This document shows, piece after piece, positions 1-7,516 of a DNA stretch of 21,813 bases. The translations under genes and the position numbers were made by a program. Within the stretch, counting starts at the first letter, position 1. Every line of letters begins with the position of its first letter. Origin of the DNA: an uncultured Desulfuromonadales bacterium. Its GTDB lineage: Bacteria > Desulfobacterota > Desulfuromonadia > Desulfuromonadales > Geopsychrobacteraceae. Under the pieces are notes generated by a model that searched no databases, was not told the origin of the DNA, and worked only from the letters and a program-made list of their open reading frames with translations. Location: the NCBI GenBank assembly GCA_947259685.1, contig CAMYNC010000101.1:1-21813 (forward strand). Direction: 5' to 3'.

Positions 1-147
1 AAAGGCAGCCGCCTTGCTCAAGCCATAGCCCGCGACCAAACTGTCCCCGAGTACGGCAATCCGCAGCGGCTCAGCAACTGAGCCGAACGTAGCGCTGGAG
101 CCGAACAGAACCAAGGCCAAACACAACCAATAAAGTGGAGATTTCAT
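1..147 (-). CDS. tesA: GDSL-family lysophospholipase/arylesterase, N-terminal part (TesA-like)
   Basis: This is the first 49 codons of a gene that runs off the left edge. The peptide opens with a typical signal sequence (MKSPLYWLCLALVLFGSS...) followed by block I of the SGNH/GDSL hydrolases, GDSLVAGYGL, whose Ser is the nucleophile. TesA enzymes are periplasmic and hydrolyse acyl-CoA thioesters, lysophospholipids and aryl esters. Divergence from a ybbA-ybbP pair is the same order as in Escherichia coli and supports the name. The only Met that keeps the whole signal peptide is at 147, so its start codon overlaps the ybbA start by two bases. No good ribosome binding site is visible upstream of it. 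The catalytic Asp and His lie outside the window. Confidence 0.85.
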   Translation of the reverse strand, partial: MKSPLYWLCLALVLFGSSATFGSVAEPLRIAVLGDSLVAGYGLSKAAAF

Positions 148-835
148 GGCACAGCCGATCGTTAGTATAAAGGATTTGCATTTAAGTCTAGTGGGCGGCG
201 GCGGGCAGGTCAACATCCTCCGCGGTGTTGATTTGCACCTGCCGGTAGGAGCAACCTTAAGTATTGTCGGGCCTTCGGGGGCGGGGAAAACCACCCTGTT
301 GATGGCCCTGGCCGGCCTGGAGCGGGCCAGCTCGGGACAGGTGGAAATTGCTGGTGTTGAGCTGAGTGCGCTTAACGAAGATGATCTGGCCCGATTTCGC
401 CGCCAGCATATCGGGATTGTCTTTCAGTCCTTTCACCTGGTGCCGACTATGACCGCGCAGGAAAATGTTGCCCTGCCGCTGGAGTTTGCCGGCGATGATC
501 GGGCCCTCGAGAAGGCTGCTGCGGCGCTGGAATTGACCGGTTTACGTTCCCGCCAGGCGCATTTTCCTGGCCAGCTTTCAGGTGGCGAGCAGCAGCGGGT
601 GGCTCTGGCGCGGGCCTTTGTCGCCAATCCGGCATTGATTCTGGCCGATGAACCGACCGGCAATCTGGATCGGGAGACCGGCCGGCTGGTGATGGATCTG
701 CTGTTTGATCTGCAGCGCCGGCAGGGAACGACCCTGATTCTGGTCACCCACGATCCGGCTTTGGCTGAGCGTTGTAGCCAGCTGATGACGATGGACGATG
801 GCTGCCTGCAGGCGATCGCCGAGATAGACGCATGA
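146..835 (+). CDS. ybbA: ABC transporter ATPase, YbbA/LolD type
   Basis: A 229-residue ABC ATPase with Walker A GPSGAGKTT near residue 42, the signature LSGGEQQR near 142, Walker B followed by DEPTGNLD near 165, and the switch His in VTHD. The FQSFHLVP Q-loop region and the overall length fit the LolD/MacB/YbbA branch, which energises FtsX-type permeases rather than classical import. It is followed, with a 4-base ATGA overlap, by its permease, so the two are translationally coupled. An AGTGGAG ribosome binding site about five bases upstream supports the ATG at 146. The substrate is unknown; the neighbouring tesA suggests lipid or lysophospholipid handling, but that is inference from context only. 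Confidence 0.93.
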   Translation: MAQPIVSIKDLHLSLVGGGGQVNILRGVDLHLPVGATLSIVGPSGAGKTTLLMALAGLERASSGQVEIAGVELSALNEDDLARFRRQHIGIVFQSFHLVPTMTAQENVALPLEFAGDDRALEKAAAALELTGLRSRQAHFPGQLSGGEQQRVALARAFVANPALILADEPTGNLDRETGRLVMDLLFDLQRRQGTTLILVTHDPALAERCSQLMTMDDGCLQAIAEIDA

Positions 836-3363
836 GCGAGCCGCCGGTCTTTGCCCAGGCGTTGCGGCTGATTCGGCGAGAACTTCGCGGCGGTCTGCAC
901 GGCTTCGGGGTGTTTCTTTCCTGCCTGTTTCTCGGCGTGTTCGCCATCAGTGCCATCGGCAGTTTTACCTCTGCGGCCCGTTCCGGGCTGCTGGCCGATG
1001 CCAGCGCCCTGCTCGGTGGTGACCTGGAGGCACGTCTGGCCCATCGCCCGGCAACCGTCGAGCAGCGTGATTTTCTTCAGCAGCAGGGAGTACTGTCCGA
1101 GGTGCTTGAGCTGCGCACCATGGCTGCCAGTGGGAATGGTCAACAGCGGGCGCTGGTCGAACTCAAGGCGGTGGATGCCGCCTACCCGCTCTATGGCGAG
1201 CTGCCGATTCAGCCGCCCCAGCCGCTTCATCAGGCTCTGACTGGCGAAGGGCTGAATTTTGGCGCCCTGGTCGAAGCCAGCTTTTTGCAGCGGTTTGCGC
1301 TGGCAATTGGTGATGAGATAGCGGTCGGCAAGGTCAAGTTTTTGATTCGCGGGGTGTTACAAAACGAGCCGGATCGGAATATCCGCGCCTTTCATCTGGG
1401 GCCTCGGCTATTAATCAGCCGCGCCGGATTAAGCGCTACGGAGTTACTGCAACCGGGTAGCCTGGTCAATTATCGTTACCGGATCAAGCTGGCTGATCGG
1501 TCGCAGGCGGAAGGGCTTAAAACCGAGCTTGGAGTGCGTTTTCCCGAAGCCGGTTGGCGGTTGCGCAGTTGGCGGGAAGCGGCACCACGGGTACGCTTTT
1601 TCCTTGACCGGATGAGCACCAATCTAACCCTGCTGGGGCTCTGTGCGCTGCTGGTCGGCGGACTTGGGGTTTCCGGTGCGGTGCGCGGATATCTGGCCGG
1701 AAAGACTCTCCACATTGCCACTTTGAAATGTCTCGGGGCTTCCGCCCGGATGGTGTTTGTCGCCTATTTACTGCAGGTGCTGCTGCTCGGTCTGATCGGT
1801 GCCGGCTGTGGAATCGCCTGTGGTCTGGCGGTCCCCTATCTGCTCGACTGGCTGCTTGCTGGCCGATTGCCGATTCCCCTGCAGCCAGGCATCGATCTGC
1901 AGGTGGTTGCGACGGCGGCGCTGTTCGGCCTGTTGATCGCCCTGCTGTTTTCGCTCAAAGAACTGGGGATCGCCCGGCGGGTGCCGCCAGCAGTGCTGTT
2001 CCGTGGCTATGTTGAATCTGGGCGGAAAGATCCGGGCTGGAAAATCTGGCTGGCGATCTGTATCACCGGTCTGTTGCTGGCCCTGACCGCGCTACTGACC
2101 AGCAGTGATCGGCGTCTGGCGCTCTGGTTCATCCTTGGGGCCGGAGCCTGCTTTCTCGTCTTCCGGCTGCTGGCTCTGCTGGTCCTCTGGCTGGCTAAGC
2201 GACTGCCACGGCCGGGAAATCCGCGCCTGCGGCTGGGGTTGACCAACATCCATCGTCCGGGAGCCCCGGCGGCCAGTGTCATCTTCTCTCTTGGCCTCGG
2301 CTTGACGGCGTTAATCATGATCGCCCTGGTCCAGGCGAATCTCAACGACATGGTCAGGGAGAACATTCCGGCGGCAGCCCCGGCGTTCTTTTTCCTCGAT
2401 ATTCAGCCGGCCCAGGTGGCCGGATTTGAGCAGGCTCTGCAACAATTTCCCGATTTACAGCGGCTGGAGCGTTATCCCACCCTGCGTGGGCGGATCACCG
2501 CCATCGCCGGGGTGCCGGTGGCAAAGGCGCAGGTCGCGCCGAATGTCCGCTGGGCGGTGCGTGGCGATCGCTTTCTAAGTTACAGCTCCAGTAAACCGCC
2601 GGACACCGAACTGACCGCCGGAGACTGGTGGCCTGCTGATTACAGTGGCCCGGCGCAGCTCTCATTGACCGCCGATCTGGCGGCCGGGTTCGGGGTCGGG
2701 GTTGGCGACAGCCTGACGGTGAATATCCTGGGGCGCGAGATTACCGCTAAAATCGCCAATCTGCGCCAGGTCGACTGGTCGACGCTGGAGTTGAACTTTG
2801 CCTTGCTGTTCGCTCCCGGAACCCTGGAAGCGGCTCCCCAGACCCACATCGCCGCCGTGCATCTGCCGGTCAAGAGCGAAGGCGAACTCTACCGGGCAAT
2901 TACCAGCGGTTTCCCGAATATCTCCGCGATCTCGACCCGCGAGGTGTTGGCAAACGTTTCGCGGACTCTCAGCCGGATCGGCGGTGCTTTTCAGGGAATG
3001 GCGGCGGTGGCGCTGCTAACCGGGTTTCTGGTGCTGGCGGGAGCGGTGTCGGCCGATCAGCATCGGCGGATTCACGATGCGGTGATTTTCAAGGTCTGCG
3101 GGGCCACCCGGCGCGATATCCTGCTGACCTTTGCCTGTGAGTTTGCCCTGCTCGGACTGGCGGCAGGCCTGATCAGCGTCCTGACCGGCGGGCTGGCGGC
3201 CTTCGGTATTCTTAAGGGCGTGATGGATGCTCCCTACAGCTTTCATCCCTGGGTGGTTCTCGTGACCCTGCTGGCCGGGATCAGCCTGACCCTGCTGCTG
3301 GGACTCATGGGCACCTGGAAGGCTCTCGGGCAAAAGCCATCAAGCTATCTGCGCCAGGATTGA
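832..3363 (+). CDS. ybbP: FtsX-like ABC transporter permease, YbbP type
   Basis: An 843-residue membrane protein of the large YbbP/LolC/MacB permease class. One transmembrane segment sits near the N terminus (about residues 25-44), followed by a large extracytoplasmic domain (about 50-260). A cluster of hydrophobic helices around 265-380 has the FtsX-type sequence LKCLGASARMVFVAYLLQ. Further helices lie around 400-500, a second large periplasmic domain around 510-720, and three C-terminal helices include a repeat of the FtsX motif (VCGATRRDILLTFACEFALL). This duplicated layout and the length match the YbbP family. The start overlaps the ATPase stop. Such permeases move lipophilic molecules or transmit mechanical force and are not importers; the cargo here is not known. 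The gene is intact. Confidence 0.9.
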   Translation: MSEPPVFAQALRLIRRELRGGLHGFGVFLSCLFLGVFAISAIGSFTSAARSGLLADASALLGGDLEARLAHRPATVEQRDFLQQQGVLSEVLELRTMAASGNGQQRALVELKAVDAAYPLYGELPIQPPQPLHQALTGEGLNFGALVEASFLQRFALAIGDEIAVGKVKFLIRGVLQNEPDRNIRAFHLGPRLLISRAGLSATELLQPGSLVNYRYRIKLADRSQAEGLKTELGVRFPEAGWRLRSWREAAPRVRFFLDRMSTNLTLLGLCALLVGGLGVSGAVRGYLAGKTLHIATLKCLGASARMVFVAYLLQVLLLGLIGAGCGIACGLAVPYLLDWLLAGRLPIPLQPGIDLQVVATAALFGLLIALLFSLKELGIARRVPPAVLFRGYVESGRKDPGWKIWLAICITGLLLALTALLTSSDRRLALWFILGAGACFLVFRLLALLVLWLAKRLPRPGNPRLRLGLTNIHRPGAPAASVIFSLGLGLTALIMIALVQANLNDMVRENIPAAAPAFFFLDIQPAQVAGFEQALQQFPDLQRLERYPTLRGRITAIAGVPVAKAQVAPNVRWAVRGDRFLSYSSSKPPDTELTAGDWWPADYSGPAQLSLTADLAAGFGVGVGDSLTVNILGREITAKIANLRQVDWSTLELNFALLFAPGTLEAAPQTHIAAVHLPVKSEGELYRAITSGFPNISAISTREVLANVSRTLSRIGGAFQGMAAVALLTGFLVLAGAVSADQHRRIHDAVIFKVCGATRRDILLTFACEFALLGLAAGLISVLTGGLAAFGILKGVMDAPYSFHPWVVLVTLLAGISLTLLLGLMGTWKALGQKPSSYLRQD

Positions 3364-3369
3364 GGCGGC

Positions 3370-4104
3370 TTAAATCGACAGATCGATCTGCTTGTCGGCG
3401 TAGAGCCCATAACTTTGGTCCGGCCGCGGGTAGAGAATGGCGCGCCGGCCGGCCTGGTCAATTTCGACCGCACCGACCAAGGCACTGATGGTCATTTCCA
3501 GCGCATCGCTAAGCAGGGAATCGGCGGGGCGAAAGCTTAAGCACAAACGTCCGGAGGAGAAAATATAGCGGCCCTCGGCTGCGACTCTTTGGTTCAGCTG
3601 GCTGTCGGCAGATTCGGCATGCAGCGGCAACGGCTGAAAAACTAAATTATATTCGGAGAGCCCTGCGGGGGATTCTGGCAGGATCAGCTGGTGATCGGTG
3701 GCCAGCTTTTTTCCGACTGTCAGGGCGCTGAGAGTAGGGTTCTTAGCCAGTTCCTGAAACAGCAGATCGATATTTCGCAGGGGAAATTTGAGTTGCCGCA
3801 GCAGCTCGCTCAGTCCGGCCTCGGCCTGTTTCAGACCGGCGTTGCGCATCTCCCGGTCCGCCGTGTTAAAATCAACCCGTTGCAATCCACTGCTCTTTTT
3901 CAACTGCTCGACCAGCCGCCGCATCGCAGTAAACCGACGGCGCACTTTTATGTTTTTGCCTCTGTCCCTATCTTGCCGGTTGCCCCGCTGATCATTGGTC
4001 TGCGGCTGTTGAGGGTCGATCCGTGGGTAGGGGGTAGCAGGTTGGATTTCCTTGAGGCTATGCGGGTTTCGAATCGGTCCGACGCGAGTATACTCTTCTG
4101 GCAT
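3370..4104 (-). CDS. Hypothetical protein, 244 residues
   Basis: An uncharacterised soluble protein that I do not recognise. The first 50 or so residues are polar, rich in Pro, Gln, Arg and Asn and probably disordered. The middle (about 55-120) is helical and charged. The C-terminal half, from about 125, alternates in a beta-rich pattern (LILPESPAGLSEYNLVFQPLP, then RYIFSSGRLCLSFRP and a final SYGLYADKQIDLSI). The start is supported by an AGGAAGGG ribosome binding site eight bases upstream. The gene converges on ybbP with only six bases between the stops and diverges from the diguanylate cyclase, with about 180 bases of shared upstream DNA. An open frame on the opposite strand in the same place has no ribosome binding site and weaker composition. 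Confidence 0.75.
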   Translation of the reverse strand: MPEEYTRVGPIRNPHSLKEIQPATPYPRIDPQQPQTNDQRGNRQDRDRGKNIKVRRRFTAMRRLVEQLKKSSGLQRVDFNTADREMRNAGLKQAEAGLSELLRQLKFPLRNIDLLFQELAKNPTLSALTVGKKLATDHQLILPESPAGLSEYNLVFQPLPLHAESADSQLNQRVAAEGRYIFSSGRLCLSFRPADSLLSDALEMTISALVGAVEIDQAGRRAILYPRPDQSYGLYADKQIDLSI

Positions 4105-4224
4105 AATTCCCTTCCTGACTCGTCCTTTCTGGCCCTTCTAGGGGACATTTTTTCTTCATTTTATCCTCTTATCGACCCTGGCGCGGAAAATCTTTAATGA
4201 GGTAGAGAAATTTTTCGCCAATCA

Positions 4225-4252
4225 TTGACTTTATAAGAATTTGCAGTTAAAT
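4225..4252 (+). promoter_or_regulatory. Possible sigma-70 promoter of the diguanylate cyclase
   Basis: TTGACT at 4225-4230 is followed after 16 bases by TTAAAT at 4247-4252 in an AT-rich stretch directly upstream of the gene. The -10 match is moderate, so this is tentative. Confidence 0.35.
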
Positions 4253-4287
4253 TAATTCAAATAAATTTAAAAGAGTTAATTTTGCCC

Positions 4288-5331
4288 ATGGATCTCAAAC
4301 CGGCAACAGAGTTTGAATCGGCGCGTCTTTATGATGAACTGGAGACGTTGATCGATATCGGCAAGGCTTTAACCTCGCACCTGACCCTGGAAGATGTCTA
4401 TCAGGTGGCGATGGAAAAAGTCAGTAACTTATTGCGTCCAAAGGCCTGGGCGCTGTTGACCTGCGATGAGAAGACCGCCGAACTGGAATTTGCCATCGGC
4501 GTTTCACCGGGTAAAGAAGAGTTACAGCACCTGCGGATACAGCTGGGCGAAGGGGTCGCCGGCTGGGTGGCGGTAAATGGCGAGCCCATGTTGGTGCCCG
4601 ATGTTCGCCAGGAGCAGCGTTTCTCCGCCAATATCGATGACCAGATCGGCTTTACCACCTGCTCGATTGTCTGCGTACCGTTGAAAACCCCTAACCGGAC
4701 CCATGGGGTTATTCAACTGTTCAACAGCTTCGAAGAGGGGCCGTTCGATGCCAAAGATCTGCGTATTCTGTCTACTATCGCCGAGTTCACCGCCATCGCC
4801 ATCGAAAATTCGCTGCTGCTGGAAACCGTTCGCCAGCTGACGATTACCGATGATCTTACCGGTCTGTACAATTCCCGCCACTTTCAGCAGCTCTGCGAAT
4901 ATGAGCTGGAAAGGGCCAATCGTTACCAGAATCAGCTGTCGCTGGTATTTCTTGATCTCGACTATTTCAAACAGGTTAATGATACCTACGGCCACCTCAC
5001 CGGCAGCCGCTTGCTCAAAGAGTTTGCTGAGCTGATCCAGGAGAATGTCCGGGTGGTTGACCATGCTGCCCGCTACGGCGGCGATGAGTTTGTCTTTCTG
5101 CTCCCTTCAACCGGCAAACAGGGGGCTCTGAGCATGGCGATCAATCTGTTGCAGGCGCTGCGGAAAAAAAAGTTTTTTTCCGATTGTGGGCGGCCGATAG
5201 GGATCACTGCCAGCCTGGGGATCGCCACCTACCCGGACCGTGCGAAAAATTTAAAGGAACTTGTACAGCTGGCCGATGAAGCGATGTACGACGTCAAACG
5301 GACCACCCGCAACGCGATTAAAATTGCCTGA
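4288..5331 (+). CDS. GAF-GGDEF diguanylate cyclase
   Basis: A 347-residue cytoplasmic protein. The N-terminal GAF domain (about residues 20-165) contains VAGWVAVNGEPMLVPDV and the family's closing helix ILSTIAEFTAIAIENSLLL. A GGDEF domain follows from about 175: DDLTGLYNSRHF, LDLDYFKQVNDTYGH, and an intact active-site GGDEF at residues 264-268. This makes cyclic di-GMP from two GTP. The product-inhibition site RxxD (RVVD) is present exactly five residues before GGDEF, so feedback inhibition is expected. The GAF ligand is unknown. No EAL domain is present. A TTG at 4282 is an alternative start and is better spaced from the weak AAAAGAG ribosome binding site; I chose the ATG because start and spacing are both ambiguous. 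Confidence 0.9.
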   Translation: MDLKPATEFESARLYDELETLIDIGKALTSHLTLEDVYQVAMEKVSNLLRPKAWALLTCDEKTAELEFAIGVSPGKEELQHLRIQLGEGVAGWVAVNGEPMLVPDVRQEQRFSANIDDQIGFTTCSIVCVPLKTPNRTHGVIQLFNSFEEGPFDAKDLRILSTIAEFTAIAIENSLLLETVRQLTITDDLTGLYNSRHFQQLCEYELERANRYQNQLSLVFLDLDYFKQVNDTYGHLTGSRLLKEFAELIQENVRVVDHAARYGGDEFVFLLPSTGKQGALSMAINLLQALRKKKFFSDCGRPIGITASLGIATYPDRAKNLKELVQLADEAMYDVKRTTRNAIKIA

Positions 5332-5454
5332 AGGGCCAGTAATAAAGACGAACATACCCTCCTGATCCAGGCGTGGACCGACAATCAGCCGAATTTCGAT
5401 CTCTATCCCTATGATCGGCAAGTGACAAGTGTTGCGCTCTACTTCAGTTTCTGA
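5332..5454 (+). pseudogene. Possible C-terminal remnant of an outer-membrane beta-barrel protein
   Basis: Straight after the cyclase stop, in the same frame, 40 codons stay open until TGA at 5452-5454. They lack a start codon with a ribosome binding site. The peptide ends in DRQVTSVALYFSF, an amphipathic last strand with a terminal Phe, which is the recognition signature of outer-membrane beta-barrel proteins. This suggests the tail of a deleted barrel gene. The fragment is short, so chance similarity cannot be excluded. Confidence 0.4.
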
Positions 5455-5476
5455 TCAAGGTTAGGTGGCGTGGCTC

Positions 5477-5493
5477 CCCCGGCGGTTCCGGGG
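5477..5493. repeat. Short GC-rich hairpin
   Basis: CCCCGG and CCGGGG arms flank a five-base loop between the barrel remnant and the 88-residue gene. There is no T-run on either strand, so it is only a weak terminator candidate for either side. Confidence 0.3.
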
Positions 5494-5522
5494 AATGAGT
5501 GATTTACCACCCCAGCTTCCAG

Positions 5523-5789
5523 TTATCTCGGTGGTCCTTGGCAGCCAACCAGGCAATTCTCTGCATAATAAACAGTTCCTTCTGGGCAGTTGATGGGAGT
5601 GGGCGTTTTAGGTTGACAGGTATGCGCTGTATAAGGCGTCCCGCTCGCAATTTCCCACCCCTCTGGACAAATTCGCTGCAGAGTTGGTTTTTCTCTCGGC
5701 GCAACAGTAAATTTGCCGGCATAGGAAATCGTCGTCACTAAGGCGGTAGTCGCAAGGATAGATGTAACCAGCACAGTCCGAAGTTTCAT
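5523..5789 (-). CDS. Small secreted Cys-containing protein, 88 residues
   Basis: A predicted periplasmic or secreted protein. Residues 1-24 form a signal peptide (MKLRTVLVTSILATTALVTT, then ISYA as a likely cleavage site). The mature part has five Cys (41, 58, 68, 79, 83) and two CPEG units: C41-PEG followed by C58, and C68-PEG followed by C79 and C83. This suggests an internal duplication with disulfides or metal binding. The start at 5789 is chosen because a very strong GAGGAGGAG ribosome binding site lies just upstream; a longer frame from 5810 would bury it. It sits 162 bases downstream of the 179-residue gene on the same strand. I do not recognise a family. Because it is short and exported it might act outside the cytoplasm, but nothing in the sequence gives a function. 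Confidence 0.72.
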   Translation of the reverse strand: MKLRTVLVTSILATTALVTTISYAGKFTVAPREKPTLQRICPEGWEIASGTPYTAHTCQPKTPTPINCPEGTVYYAENCLVGCQGPPR

Positions 5790-5901
5790 AATTCTCCTCC
5801 TCATTGTCATTTAGGTGAGTCCCCCCATCAGCTCGCAGAGAGCTACTGAGAATCATTCACCAACATTTACGCCCTCTGTTATTCCTTGTCCTCGCGCAAC
5901 A

Positions 5902-5930
5902 GCGCGGTGGATACTTTCAGTCCACCGCGC
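5902..5930. repeat. 10-bp perfect inverted repeat
   Basis: GCGCGGTGGA (5902-5911) and TCCACCGCGC (5921-5930) flank nine bases just past the stop of the 179-residue gene. It would form a strong RNA hairpin that could end or protect that transcript, but there is no T-tract, so intrinsic termination is uncertain. Confidence 0.55.
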
Positions 5931-5951
5931 CGCGCTTGGAACAGGCTAGGA

Positions 5952-6491
5952 TCAGTCACCGAGGTTCTGTTTGCCGTACAAGACGACCTTAGAGTCGGTG
6001 ATGGCATGCAGGCGCTCATCGCGTTCGCCGGCCGTATAGTAGACACGTGCGCTGACGCCGATTTCGGGATACATCGACGAGACGACCGCACGCCCCTCGT
6101 CAAAGGTCAGCTCCGATTTCGGTACGGCGTTCGTCACCGTCAATTCAATCGGCAGGTGCCGGGTTGCGAAATCGATCGTGAACTGCGGCGGGATGGCGAA
6201 TGATGCCGTACCGATCGGCGAGGAGTCATCGGTAAGTCCCTTGAAGAAGGTGACGAATACCCGGTTCGTCAGTTTGCTCTGGTTGGTGACGGAGACGACC
6301 GTGGCAGAACGCATCGCATCATTTGCGGTCTGCGAGTTCATGTAGGTGACCAGGTAGCGTGGCTTACTCGGAATGCCCTCGATGGCGCGCAAATCTTCAA
6401 GCTCATGGAGTTCCACGGCCCGCTTCAAGCGCTCAAGTGCCCTTTTTTCTGTCGGAATATGGGGTCCCTTGGTGATAAGTTTTTTGCTCAT
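5952..6491 (-). CDS. Hypothetical protein, 179 residues
   Basis: A soluble protein of unknown function with no signal peptide or membrane helix. Residues 1-45 are helical and charged (KRALERLKRAVELHELEDL). From about 46 on the sequence reads as alternating beta strands (RYLVTYMN, SATVVSVTN, NRVFVTFFKGL, GTASFAIPP, LPIELTVTN, ARVYYTAG, SKVVLYGKQ), which suggests a small beta-sandwich. It has no Cys. An AAGGAG ribosome binding site six bases before the ATG at 6491 supports the start. It lies downstream of the putative defence-like cassette on the same strand but is separated from it by about 500 bases of noncoding repeat-like DNA, so it probably has its own promoter. I could not assign a family. 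Confidence 0.7.
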   Translation of the reverse strand: MSKKLITKGPHIPTEKRALERLKRAVELHELEDLRAIEGIPSKPRYLVTYMNSQTANDAMRSATVVSVTNQSKLTNRVFVTFFKGLTDDSSPIGTASFAIPPQFTIDFATRHLPIELTVTNAVPKSELTFDEGRAVVSSMYPEIGVSARVYYTAGERDERLHAITDSKVVLYGKQNLGD

Positions 6492-6987
6492 GATGTTCTC
6501 CTTCCATAGGTGAGATGCTGCGTTGGAACTTAGCTAGAAGCCTTTGTTCCTTCCGCGTCTGCTTGTTTTATTACTATGGGGGGAGTTACGGGTTGCTTAC
6601 GGATTATTGAAAAATGAAAATCTTCGGAGATGTCTCTTGCTTTAGTCGATCGACTGCCGGAAATCCTCTGTTCACAGTGCATGGCAGGGTGCTGGCGGAG
6701 ACCCAGCGGCTTGTAGATCCAGCGAAAAAAACTTTCGGAGTGGCGAAAACTTACGGAGAAAAATTCAAAGGACCGTTTGAAAAACCCTGTAGTGAGGGAA
6801 CCCCGAAGGAGCAAGGAGCAGGGTGCCTTTTTCTACTGACTCTTTTTCGGGTAAGCAAAAAGAGTCAGGCGGTGAGCGGGGTCGCTACCCCGCAAGTAAC
6901 CTATTTCCCTAGATTGACAATTCCCCCAATCCCTTGCCTACCAAAGCGGCAGAAGAGGCCTTCTTTGAATTTTTGTAGGTGTTCACA
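6492..6987. other. Noncoding stretch with repeat-like content
   Basis: No gene is supported here. Weak open frames on both strands (about 6614-6991 plus, 6530-6814 minus) have no ribosome binding site and unnatural composition. The right part holds two hairpins described separately. From memory, the conceptual peptide CLFLLTLFRVSKKSQ resembles spurious proteins predicted from a dispersed intergenic repeat in related genomes; I cannot confirm that here. Confidence 0.5.
6837..6893. repeat. Tandem hairpin element
   Basis: TGACTCTTTTT (6837-6847) and AAAAAGAGTCA (6857-6867) form an 11-bp perfect stem with a nine-base loop. Nine bases later GCGGGGT (6876-6882) and ACCCCGC (6887-6893) form a 7-bp stem with a CGCT loop. 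Two stacked hairpins in noncoding DNA fit a mobile intergenic repeat or a bidirectional terminator downstream of the minus-strand coiled-coil gene. Confidence 0.6.
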
Positions 6988-7320
6988 CTAGACCTTCAGA
7001 AGTTTTCTTAGATATTTTGCCCGCGCAGAAAACTTTTTCAGCGCAGCCTCCTTTTTCCGTCGTTCCTCGATCTTCTGTTCAAGTATTGCTACCTGTTGAG
7101 CGGGGACATGTTGATAAACGCTTTTCCCTTGGTCGCGAAATTTACGGTAATGGTAGACTGAAACCTTGCCCTTGTAGTTTCTTTGACGTTGATGCAAAGA
7201 CCCTCTGGGAAATTCCTCAACGGCTTTGCGCAGAGACGCTATCATTTCTTCGCAACGGTCGAGCTCATCCTGAAGCATGCCCTGCAATACCAAATCATTT
7301 TCTTTATGCACCACACTCAT
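6988..7320 (-). CDS. Small basic coiled-coil protein, 110 residues
   Basis: Two helical coiled-coil segments (about residues 7-37 and 75-108, the latter KKxEAALKKFSARAKYLRKLL) bracket a short basic core, RGSLHQRQRNYKGKVSVYHYRKF, followed by QGKSVYQHVP. The core resembles the GSL...GK.YYY...REGGK...Y pattern of small DUF6788-like proteins that are suspected nucleic-acid binders; that link is from memory. The frame is open upstream to 7479, but that extension would translate through the palindromic operator-like region and has no better start, so I place the start at ATG 7320. No strong ribosome binding site precedes it. It lies 196 bases downstream of the deoxyribosyltransferase-like gene on the same strand, behind an array of inverted half-sites, which would suit an autoregulator. 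Confidence 0.65.
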   Translation of the reverse strand: MSVVHKENDLVLQGMLQDELDRCEEMIASLRKAVEEFPRGSLHQRQRNYKGKVSVYHYRKFRDQGKSVYQHVPAQQVAILEQKIEERRKKEAALKKFSARAKYLRKLLKV

Positions 7321-7404
7321 ACAAAAAATATTACCATGTGGTGTACAAAACTTCAAGGAAGCTGCACACCACAAGATAAGAAAATCTGTCAATTGTGGTG
7401 CACA
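7307..7404. promoter_or_regulatory. Array of four alternating TGTGGTG half-sites
   Basis: Four copies of one motif alternate in strand: TGCACCACA at 7307-7315 (minus), TGTGGTGTACA at 7337-7347 (plus), TGCACACCACA at 7363-7373 (minus) and TGTGGTGCACA at 7394-7404 (plus). Centres are 31, 26 and 31 bases apart. The middle pair also forms a long hairpin with CTTC/GAAG in its loop. The array covers the start and upstream region of the coiled-coil gene, as an operator for a multimeric regulator or a structured leader would. Confidence 0.55.
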
Positions 7405-7516
7405 AATCGATTCAGGCTCTTTTCTTGCCCCCATGTGAGCGCAGCCGAACGCAGGGGAATATGCTTTCCGGATTATCACCCGGAATGACCTCGCGTCGTG
7501 CTATGAAGCATCTGCC

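Noticed and set aside
433..1230. A 265-codon open frame on the minus strand across ybbA and ybbP
   Set aside because: It is antisense to two clear transporter genes, has an improbable Arg/Ser-rich composition and no family motif.
3691..4197. A 168-codon plus-strand frame opposite the 244-residue hypothetical gene
   Set aside because: No ribosome binding site and no domain signal; the minus-strand frame is longer and has a good ribosome binding site.
6614..6991. A 125-codon plus-strand frame in the noncoding stretch
   Set aside because: No ribosome binding site, it crosses two hairpins and its composition looks like a translated repeat.
7321..7479. N-terminal extension of the coiled-coil protein to 163 residues
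   Set aside because: The extension runs through the alternating half-site array and has no resemblance to the rest of the protein.
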